Made by a program: the position numbers and the translations under genes
DNA from: JAWXCM01 sp034408745
GTDB lineage: Bacteria; Acidobacteriota; Terriglobia; Bryobacterales; Bryobacteraceae
Direction of reading: 5' to 3'
DNA length: 11,979 nucleotides
Assembly (NCBI GenBank): GCA_034408745.1
Contig: JAWXCM010000028.1
Span: forward strand, 1-11,979
Shown here: positions 6,625 through 11,979 of the stretch, in pieces
Layout of the letters: the number at the start of each line of letters is the position of its first letter
How positions within the stretch are numbered: the first letter of the stretch is position 1
The notes under the pieces: generated by a model
The model's database searches: none
What the model was told of the DNA's origin: nothing
What the model saw: only the letters and a program-made list of their open reading frames with translations

Positions 6625-7436
6625 GCAAGCCTCCTTCTCACTGCTTCTGCAAACTCGCTGGCGTGTGCGCTCAGTACTCGCAGATGCTGTTCAATCTTTT
6701 CCAGACTCTCATTGTTCCACTCCGGCGGCACAGCCGCCAGAATACCGTCCAGCGAAGGTCCCGCGAGCTCGGCCAGCAGTGATTCGAACCGTGCAAGGTC
6801 GACCACGCGGGACCGTAACAATCGAAAAAATACGTGTTCTGTCAGGTACGTCTGCTCCTCCACCCGCCACGGGCTCGTCGACGGCAGAATATCGAGCAGA
6901 AAAGAAAACGCCAGTTCGTGATCGAACAGCACGATTCTGTCGCCCTGCGTCAAAAGATTGGTGTTGTTGAAGCGCCGGTCCGGGTTCTGAATCAGCGCGT
7001 CGAACGCGAAAACTTCCAAAGCCGTTTGATGCATCTTTTCCGGGACCGGCTTGTCCACCGGCCAGTTCGACATGCCCCGCAGCAAACGCGTCCCAAAGTT
7101 AAGGCCCACACTGGTACGAATCGTCCGCGCACCCGCACTCCCCGGGCCTCCGGCCCCGAGCCCAGCAACCACGTCCGCGAACTCAGGGACAATCCAAACC
7201 AGCGCGGCCTCCGGTACGTCAAGCCCAAAGTAAGTCGCCAGGCGCGAGCCCACCAGCTCGCAAACCAGTCCGGTGATGCCCTGATCCAGCCCGCCTCGAA
7301 GCTTCACAACGGCATCGCCGGCAACCTGGCTCTCCGAATCCTCGCACCCGCAGAGGACAGGTGATGTCCGGCCCGTCCCCATGAACCGGTGGAACTGCAC
7401 CGCGACAAGGTAAGGAATCTGACCCGCCGGGTTCAT
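6621..7436 (-). CDS. HipA-like kinase (HipA_2-type, short form)
   Basis: The protein has the core of a HipA-type Ser/Thr kinase. From the ATG at 7434-7436 (271 residues) the features are AVVKLRGG (candidate ATP-binding Lys, residue 45), the helix VCELVGSRLATYFGLDVPEA (about 58-77), a Gly-rich stretch (about 92-103), the catalytic loop DALIQNPDRRFNNTNLL (about 146-162, Asp153 and Asn159) and the metal-binding FDHELAF (about 171-177, Asp172). The length suits the compact HipA_2 family rather than full-length HipA (about 440 residues). HipA kinases phosphorylate translation factors such as glutamyl-tRNA synthetase; this target is unknown. A TTG at 7457 would add seven residues, but the ATG has a GAGG 11 nt upstream and is preferred. 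No HipB-like HTH gene is adjacent; DUF3037 takes the partner position. Confidence 0.82.
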   Translation of the reverse strand: MNPAGQIPYLVAVQFHRFMGTGRTSPVLCGCEDSESQVAGDAVVKLRGGLDQGITGLVCELVGSRLATYFGLDVPEAALVWIVPEFADVVAGLGAGGPGSAGARTIRTSVGLNFGTRLLRGMSNWPVDKPVPEKMHQTALEVFAFDALIQNPDRRFNNTNLLTQGDRIVLFDHELAFSFLLDILPSTSPWRVEEQTYLTEHVFFRLLRSRVVDLARFESLLAELAGPSLDGILAAVPPEWNNESLEKIEQHLRVLSAHASEFAEAVRRRLA

Positions 7437-7478
7437 AAGGAGCGCGGCCTCGGGCAACCTGCAACACGGGTGCCCATC

Positions 7479-7936
7479 TCAGCCGTCCCAGCCTGCAACC
7501 ATGCGCCATCGCCCGTCGGCCTGCTTCGCGTAAAGCTGACCGCGCCCCCATCCGATCCCGTCACCACGCTTCCGGAAACACGCCGCACACAGGTTGCCCC
7601 ACCCTACTTCTCCCCGAAGCTTGCCGTCCACGAACACGTTCTTCCTCATCAGCGAACTGCCGCACGAGTCGCACTGTTCCGCGTTAGAGTAGGCCGCTGC
7701 ATGGCTCCGGACGGCTGTCCAGTCCACCCCAGCCGCCAGAACCGCTTCGTCCGCATCCCCTGGCGCAATCACACACCCGGGCGGAGGTGCATTCACGCGG
7801 ATCTCGTCCCAGTCTTCCGGGCCTTCCTCCTCCAGGCCGTCGACGTCGAGTTCCTCATCGTCCCCGGAGTCGTCGCTGTCGGTCGCCTCCTCGTCTTCCT
7901 CCTCGACCTCCTCGAGCAGCGCGTTATCGTCGTCGC
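7479..7936 (-). CDS. Acidic zinc-ribbon protein, probably missing its original start
   Basis: In this frame about 45 residues are extremely acidic (DDDNALLEEVEEEDEEATDS, DDSGDDEELDVDG), followed by a linker. A C-terminal zinc ribbon has CDSCG and, about 23 residues later, LCAACF, then a GIGWGRGQLYAKQADGRW tail of the kind seen in small bacterial zinc-ribbon proteins. Codons in the acidic part end mostly in G or C, supporting this frame. The frame has no ATG, GTG or TTG between the hsdS break (about 7937) and a GTG at 7794-7796, although it is open through the hsdS region. The original 5' end has therefore probably been lost. The GTG at 7796 overlaps the stop of the hsdS frame (GTGA) and would give a 105-residue protein with the zinc ribbon only. 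The stop at 7479 is 42 nt before the kinase start. Confidence 0.55.
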
Positions 7937-8350
7937 TCTGCCCAGTGCGTCGGACGCCAACTCCGTGAACGTAGCGCCCGTGCCCAGTGACTGAAGCAGG
8001 TCGCGAGTGGCGTGGAGCTGAAAGAAGAAATACTCCTGACTGCCGGGATTGCGAAAAACGAGACACTTGATTCCCTGATTGCTGCACATTGAGCGCCCAG
8101 CTATCGCAAGATGGCCTATTGGAGCGCGGGTTGAAAGAACTAGGCTGCCCTGCGGCACCAGTGTCGTGCCGCAGGAAGTATACCCAGCCTTCGTGAGGTT
8201 TCGCTCGGTCTTGACTATCGTGGATTCGGTCAGTTGCCCCAAGTCCGAGGGGGTAACCCAAGGTATGTCTCCATTCCAGTAATCAGGCACGGTGCTGTCT
8301 GGTGTCGAGCCGTTTACGATGCGGAAAACGCGCTTAAGGGATAAAATCAT
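7793..8350 (-). pseudogene. hsdS: HsdS type I specificity subunit, 3'-truncated after one target-recognition domain
   Basis: About 138 residues match an N-terminal HsdS target-recognition domain: IVNGSTPDSTVPDYWNGDIP, WVTPSDLG, GTTLVPQGSLVLSTRAPIGH, NQGIKCLVF and LGTGATFTELASDALGR. Intact HsdS would continue with a V.VPLPP.eEQ-type segment, a long helix, a second recognition domain and a second helix, about 400 residues in all. Here the homology stops near 7937. The frame then runs through the acidic ORF in the wrong phase, giving an Arg/Ser/Thr-rich tail to the TGA at 7793-7795. HsdS chooses the DNA sequence for HsdM; without the conserved helices it probably cannot assemble the enzyme. The start overlaps the RhuM stop (ATGA), so the 5' end retains native operon structure. 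Confidence 0.85.
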
Positions 8351-9375
8351 CGGCCGATCTTCCTGAGTCCGCGGCCGAGCCGCTTCGCTTTCTCAACGGC
8401 CGCCTCAAAGTCCACATCCACCGGTCGCGGCTTCGAGTCCTCCAACGCCCGGAACTTCTCCCATTCCGCCTGAGCCTTCTCCCGAGCCCGGTCATGCGAC
8501 ACGGTGCCCGCATGGGTCAGCAACTCCCGGTCGCTGATCCGCAGAAAATCGTCCAGCTTCGAGATCCACGCCGCCATCGTCATCGGCTTTCGGCCGCGAG
8601 CCTGTAGCTCGGCGAAGTCGAGATACGCCGACACAATCAGGTTGAGTGTCGAAAGCTCCTCCGGATTCAGGTAGTTCTTCGCCGTCCCCACATCGGCCCT
8701 CTTCGGCGCCGCGCCACTCCACGAGGTCAAACCCATCTGAGGTTGTCCTGCATCCGCACGGCGGGCAATCACCTCCGCAGCCGTCTGGCCGTGCGCGGCC
8801 CAGTGCATCTTGTTCTGCACAATTGCGAAGAATCGCTGCGATGCCTCGGCATTCGAGTCGTAATCGACACTGGTGGCATAGATGTCCAGCACCTTGCGCC
8901 AGAACACCCGCTCGGAAGAGCGAATATCGCGAATCCGCTCCAGCAGTTCGTCAAAATAGTCGCCGCCACCGGCCTGCTTCAGCCGCTCGTCGTCCATGGT
9001 GAACCCCTTCACCAGGAACTCTTCCAGCCGGGACGTCGCCCATTGCCGGAACTGCGTGCCGCGAGCAGAGTTCACGCGGTACCCTATTGCCAGGATCAGC
9101 TCCAGCCGGTAATACTCCAGCTCCCGCGTTACAGTACGCACACCCTCCGCCTGAACTGTTGCAAATTTTGCAACAGTTCGATCAGGCAGCAGTTCCCCAG
9201 ATGTGAAAATGTTCCGGATGTGCTTTGAGATCACAGATTTGTGCCGCCCGAACAGCTCGGCTGTCTGGTTCAGTGACAGCCAGACGGAGTCGCCGGACAG
9301 CCGCACATGGAACCGGGGAGCCCCGTCGCCAGGGTCGTAGAGTATCAGCTCTCCCCCCGGTTGTTGCGGGTTCAC
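8347..9375 (-). CDS. RhuM-family protein inside the type I modification operon
   Basis: The 342-residue protein matches the RhuM family in length and motifs. After a short N-terminal strand region (ELILYDPGDG) comes a helix-turn-helix-like block, VWLSLNQTAELFGRHKSVIS (31-50). Then come TVAKFATVQAEG (about 67-78), YYRLELILAIGYRVNSARG (88-106) and the conserved QFRQWATSRLEEFLVKGFTM (108-127). The C-terminal half is helical. The family was named for a Salmonella gene, and its molecular role is unclear. Homologues are often found between hsdM and hsdS of type I systems, as here. The GTG start overlaps the hsdM stop (GTGA), and the stop overlaps the hsdS start (ATGA), so translation is coupled on both sides. 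Confidence 0.88.
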   Translation of the reverse strand: MNPQQPGGELILYDPGDGAPRFHVRLSGDSVWLSLNQTAELFGRHKSVISKHIRNIFTSGELLPDRTVAKFATVQAEGVRTVTRELEYYRLELILAIGYRVNSARGTQFRQWATSRLEEFLVKGFTMDDERLKQAGGGDYFDELLERIRDIRSSERVFWRKVLDIYATSVDYDSNAEASQRFFAIVQNKMHWAAHGQTAAEVIARRADAGQPQMGLTSWSGAAPKRADVGTAKNYLNPEELSTLNLIVSAYLDFAELQARGRKPMTMAAWISKLDDFLRISDRELLTHAGTVSHDRAREKAQAEWEKFRALEDSKPRPVDVDFEAAVEKAKRLGRGLRKIGR

Positions 9376-11417
9376 GGCCGTTCCCCCACCACATCCCGAA
9401 CGATCTGATGCAACAGCCCTTCCGTCTCCTTCTCAAGAGCAAAGATGTCCGCGGCGATATCCTCCAGCGAGCGCAGCGGCTTGTACTGGTAGAAGTACTT
9501 CGTAAACGAAATCTCGTAGCCTCGCTGCGTCTTCGCAGCGTCGATCCAGGCATCGGGAACGTAGGGGAGAACCTCTCGCTCGAAAAACGCCTGGATCGAT
9601 TCCTTCAGCGGAACGTTCTCCGTGTCCCGCAGTTCGGCATCCGGCTCGTACTCCGTGATATGACGAGTCTTGCGGCGGATCACCGGCTCCGCGTTCTCAT
9701 CCCGGAATGTGAAGCTCTGCCAGATTAGCTTCTGCTCCGGAGCCTTCAGCCTGAGTTCCTTCTCCTCCAGGTGCGTCTCCCAACGAGCCTTCACCTGGTT
9801 GAAGTCGCGGTGGACCCCGTCGCCGAAGACGCCCTGCAATTCCTCAAGCCACGCGCCCTTGTATTCCGCCGCTCGCTCCATCGAGATCTCAAATGCGAGC
9901 CGCAGTGGCCGCTCAACCGTGATCTTGTGATACCCGAAATCGTCGTTGTCGAAGATCTTGCTCTCCGGCGTCGGCGCAAACGCCTGGTAGAACGACGTCA
10001 ACTGGTCAATGTGCTCCGAAGCGAACTCGCAGTTCTTCTTGCCGAGGTTCTTCCGCAGCTTTCGATACAGCCCCGTCGCATCGATCAACTGGACCTTGCC
10101 CTTTCGATGCGCGGGCTTCCGGTTCGTCAACACCCAGATGTAAGTGGCAATCCCGGTGTTGTAGAACATGTCCAGCGGTAATCCAACAATCGCCTCCAGC
10201 CAGTCGTTCTCAATAATCCATCGCCGGATATTCGACTCGCCCTGACCCGCGTCCCCGGTGAACAGGGAGGAGCCGTTGTGCACAATCGCAATGCGGCTGC
10301 CCAGCGCCGTGTCATGCTTCATCTTCGAGAGCATGTTCACCAGGAACAGCAATTGCCCGTCGCTCGACCGCGGCAGCAACTCCAGTTTTTCCCCAGCCGG
10401 TAGTCCAGCATGGTCAACCAAAAACCTGGGATCCTTGATCTCGCCCTTCTTGCCATCCGAGAGCGCGTCCGCATCCACCTTCCACGATTTGCCGTACGGC
10501 GGATTCGCCAGCATGAAATCGAACCGGACGTTCGGGAACCCGTCCCGGGACAGCGTTGAGCCGTACTTGATCTTGCCCGGGTCCTTGCCTTTGATCAGCA
10601 TGTCGGACTGGCAGATCGCAAACGTCTCGCCGTTCACCTCTTGTCCGAAAAGCTCCGCCACCACGTGCTTTCCCGCTTCCTGAGCAAGGCCATTCAGGCA
10701 CTCTTCGGCTTCGGTGAGCATGCCGCCCGATCCGCAGGCACAGTCATAGATCAGATAGGTGCTGCTCTCGATGTGTTCACGCACCGGGGCGAAGATCAAA
10801 TTCACCATCAAATGAACAATGTCGCGTGGCGTGAAGTGCTCTCCGGCTTCTTCGTTGTTGTCTTCGTTGAACCGCCGAACCAGCTCCTCAAAGACATACC
10901 CCATGCCAAGGTTCGACAGCCCCTCGTGCAACACCACACCCGCGCTGGTTTTCACCGGTTCCGGGCTAAGGTTGATGTCACGGGCAACGAACTTCTGGAT
11001 CAGCGGGAAGATGAGGCCGTTCTCATCAAGAGCCTCCAGATACGTGCGCACCTTGAATTTCGAAATAATGTCGCGAACATTCTCGCTAAAGCCGTCGATG
11101 TAGTTCTCAAAGTTCGCCCGGATGTTCGACGGTTCGTCCAGAAGCCGCCTCAGCGTGAACCGCGACGTGTTGTAAAACGGGTATCCCGTCTTCTTCCGAA
11201 GGCCGGGCTCGTGCTGAAAGATCTTGTTCTCGTTCATCCACTGATGCGTGCCAAGAACCTCATCCTTGGTCGGCTCCAGCAGGCAATCGAGCCGCCGAAT
11301 GACAGTCATCGGCAAAATTACATCCCGATACTTGCCCCGCACGACGTAGTCCCGGAGGACATCGTCCGCAATCTTCCAGATGAAATTGACGATGGAATTG
11401 TGGGTGGCGTGGTTCAT
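9372..11417 (-). CDS. hsdM: HsdM, type I N6-adenine DNA methyltransferase subunit
   Basis: The 681-residue protein has a helical HsdM N-terminal domain (about 1-160: NFIWKIADDVLRDYVVRGKY, RDVILPMTVIRRLDCLLEP). A methylase domain follows with the FTPR motif (GEHFTPRDIVHLMV, about 192-205), the SAM-binding motif I (DCACGSGGML, 225-234) and the catalytic motif IV NPPY (305-308), which marks adenine-N6 methylation. The C-terminal third (from about 480) is the charged region that contacts HsdS. All catalytic motifs are intact, but the specificity subunit is truncated and no hsdR is in the window, so sequence-directed modification is doubtful unless another HsdS is supplied. The ATG at 11415-11417 overlaps the last codon of a HicB-like relic (TAATG); the site before it is weak in Shine-Dalgarno character, so expression may depend on reading through the relic. 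Confidence 0.93.
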   Translation of the reverse strand: MNHATHNSIVNFIWKIADDVLRDYVVRGKYRDVILPMTVIRRLDCLLEPTKDEVLGTHQWMNENKIFQHEPGLRKKTGYPFYNTSRFTLRRLLDEPSNIRANFENYIDGFSENVRDIISKFKVRTYLEALDENGLIFPLIQKFVARDINLSPEPVKTSAGVVLHEGLSNLGMGYVFEELVRRFNEDNNEEAGEHFTPRDIVHLMVNLIFAPVREHIESSTYLIYDCACGSGGMLTEAEECLNGLAQEAGKHVVAELFGQEVNGETFAICQSDMLIKGKDPGKIKYGSTLSRDGFPNVRFDFMLANPPYGKSWKVDADALSDGKKGEIKDPRFLVDHAGLPAGEKLELLPRSSDGQLLFLVNMLSKMKHDTALGSRIAIVHNGSSLFTGDAGQGESNIRRWIIENDWLEAIVGLPLDMFYNTGIATYIWVLTNRKPAHRKGKVQLIDATGLYRKLRKNLGKKNCEFASEHIDQLTSFYQAFAPTPESKIFDNDDFGYHKITVERPLRLAFEISMERAAEYKGAWLEELQGVFGDGVHRDFNQVKARWETHLEEKELRLKAPEQKLIWQSFTFRDENAEPVIRRKTRHITEYEPDAELRDTENVPLKESIQAFFEREVLPYVPDAWIDAAKTQRGYEISFTKYFYQYKPLRSLEDIAADIFALEKETEGLLHQIVRDVVGERP

Positions 11418-11608
11418 TAAGATGTTTCGGTTGTCACAGTCGGGTTCAGCACGGCCTTAGGCGTGCCAGGGTGGAATCCCAGTGCACGGCGGCACGTCCC
11501 CGCGAGCTCCGTCGCGTGGTTCGCGGGTCGCGATACAACCTGGCACATCCGGCGCGTGCACGCACAGTAGTTACGTGGTGCTTTCTCAAGAAAGACAACG
11601 TGATTCAT
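11417..11608 (-). pseudogene. Frameshifted HicB-type antitoxin relic
   Basis: The frame from the ATG at 11606-11608 begins HVVFLEKAPRNYCA, matching the HicB start (YxVVIEKAPxNYSAYVPDLPGC). The key PDxPGC motif then appears in the next frame: VHAPDVPGCIATRE, with PDVPGCIAT at 11526-11552. Similarity returns to the first frame at RRALGFH (11471-11491; HicB has iReALefHleGl), and the end NPTVTTETS recalls the usual EPTxTTE ending. At least two compensating frameshifts are therefore needed (near 11560 and near 11495). The first frame stays open for 63 codons only by chance and ends in a TAA that overlaps the hsdM ATG. No HicA toxin is recognisable upstream. HicB proteins neutralise the HicA ribonuclease; this copy should be non-functional. 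Confidence 0.75.
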
Positions 11609-11618
11609 GAAGGCGTGA

Positions 11619-11624
11619 CCCTCC
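11619..11624 (-). promoter_or_regulatory. Shine-Dalgarno sequence of the HicB relic
   Basis: On the minus strand these bases read GGAGGG, 10 nt before the relic ATG. It is a strong site. Because the relic's frame ends at TAATG on the hsdM start, ribosomes loaded here could be passed on to hsdM. Confidence 0.55.
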
Positions 11625-11627
11625 AGT

Positions 11628-11786
11628 TTACCCCTGTTGTTCTTCGGGAGTACTACTGAGAGTTGTCCAATACAACATGATCCCTTCGGCGAGGTAAGTG
11701 CCGGCGGCGATGTCCTGCACCAGGTAATTGCCGTCGGAGTTGGTGGTGTCCTGCGCGACGACCGTGCCGCCCTCGAACAAATTCAG
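11628..11786 (-). pseudogene. Fragment of a surface-protein repeat domain (SdrD-B / carboxypeptidase-regulatory-like)
   Basis: The last 52 residues of a minus-strand ORF read LNLFEGGTVVAQDTTNSDGN, YLVQDIAAGTYLAEGI and on to a TAA at 11628. The pattern NLFEGGT...TTxSDGNYxxxxIxAGTY is that of SdrD-B-like or CarboxypepD_reg beta-sandwich repeats of large secreted proteins. The residues upstream in the same ORF (to 11948) show no family pattern, and no signal peptide or neighbouring repeat is visible. It is best read as the broken end of a once larger gene. From 11787 to the window edge I recognise nothing. Confidence 0.5.
11662..11676. repeat. Short inverted repeat GTTGT-N5-ACAAC upstream of the HicB relic
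   Basis: The perfect 5-bp arms with a 5-nt spacer lie about 55 nt upstream of the relic start. This is the position expected for an antitoxin operator, but such a short repeat can arise by chance and it overlaps the surface-domain fragment. Confidence 0.25.
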
Positions 11787-11979
11787 CCCGGCTGCACGCT
11801 GCCGAAGACCCCGAAACGAAGGTTCTGGGCGCAAACCCATCCCGCAACCATATAACTGCCGCGCAGCCTCGACGCCGAGGGAGGGATCATCGCCGACCCA
11901 CGGTCGTGCGGACACTCGGTCATTTCGTCGAGGGGATTCGCCTGTCATCGTTCACAAAAATATTCCCACCCCCACCAAC

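Noticed and set aside
5860..6970. Plus-strand ORFs opposite the DUF3037 and kinase genes
   Set aside because: The minus strand carries recognised domains with an ATGA overlap; the plus-strand products are low-complexity and lack motifs.
7857..7936. Acidic Asp/Glu-rich stretch as simple tandem-repeat DNA
   Set aside because: The bases are GAG/GAC/GAA-rich but vary in order without a fixed unit, so this is compositional bias of a coding segment and not a microsatellite.
10641..11420. 259-codon plus-strand ORF opposite the hsdM 5' half
   Set aside because: It is antisense to conserved methylase motifs (FTPR, DCACGSGG) and has no features of its own.
1..11979. tRNA/rRNA genes, CRISPR arrays and insertion sequences
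   Set aside because: I saw no cloverleaf-like segment, no regularly spaced repeats, and no transposase motif or paired terminal repeats.

Overview
The window reads as accessory chromosomal DNA from a GC-rich bacterium, most likely an acidobacterium of the Solibacter/Bryobacter type. That assignment is an inference. It rests mainly on the 1158-residue outer-membrane receptor at 487-3963, which has an N-terminal carboxypeptidase-regulatory-like domain, a plug and a very large barrel ending in Phe, an architecture expanded into many paralogues in Acidobacteriota. No RNA genes, CRISPR array or insertion sequence were recognised.

Left part (1-3963, minus strand): a RelE-type toxin gene cut by the window edge, its overlapping antitoxin gene, a hairpin, then the TonB-dependent-receptor-like gene with an extended -10 promoter upstream.

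Middle part (4090-5667, plus strand): two damaged toxin-antitoxin loci. The first is a VapC PIN toxin gene without a conventional start codon, preceded by a vapB relic carrying an in-frame stop and probably a frameshift. The second is an intact MazE/PemI/ChpS-type antitoxin gene, with an operator-like inverted repeat and a strong ribosome binding site, followed by a mazF/pemK toxin gene broken by one frameshift.

Right part (5779-11417, all minus strand, so transcribed from right to left): hsdM (type I modification methyltransferase), a RhuM-family gene, a 3'-truncated hsdS, an acidic zinc-ribbon ORF starting at the hsdS break, a HipA-like kinase and a DUF3037 protein. Several neighbours overlap by 4 nt (GTGA or ATGA), so they look co-transcribed. 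No hsdR is present. Directly upstream of hsdM lies a relic of a HicB-type antitoxin with two frameshifts. Beyond it, at the right edge, is a fragment resembling the repeat domains of surface proteins.

The window therefore holds traces of five toxin-antitoxin-like loci plus a restriction-less type I modification locus. The long genes are open over their full length, while the damage is concentrated in the small TA genes and at the hsdS end. This argues for real gene decay rather than poor sequence quality. The part most likely to be an under-described functional system is the HipA-like kinase plus DUF3037 pair, possibly with the zinc-ribbon ORF.
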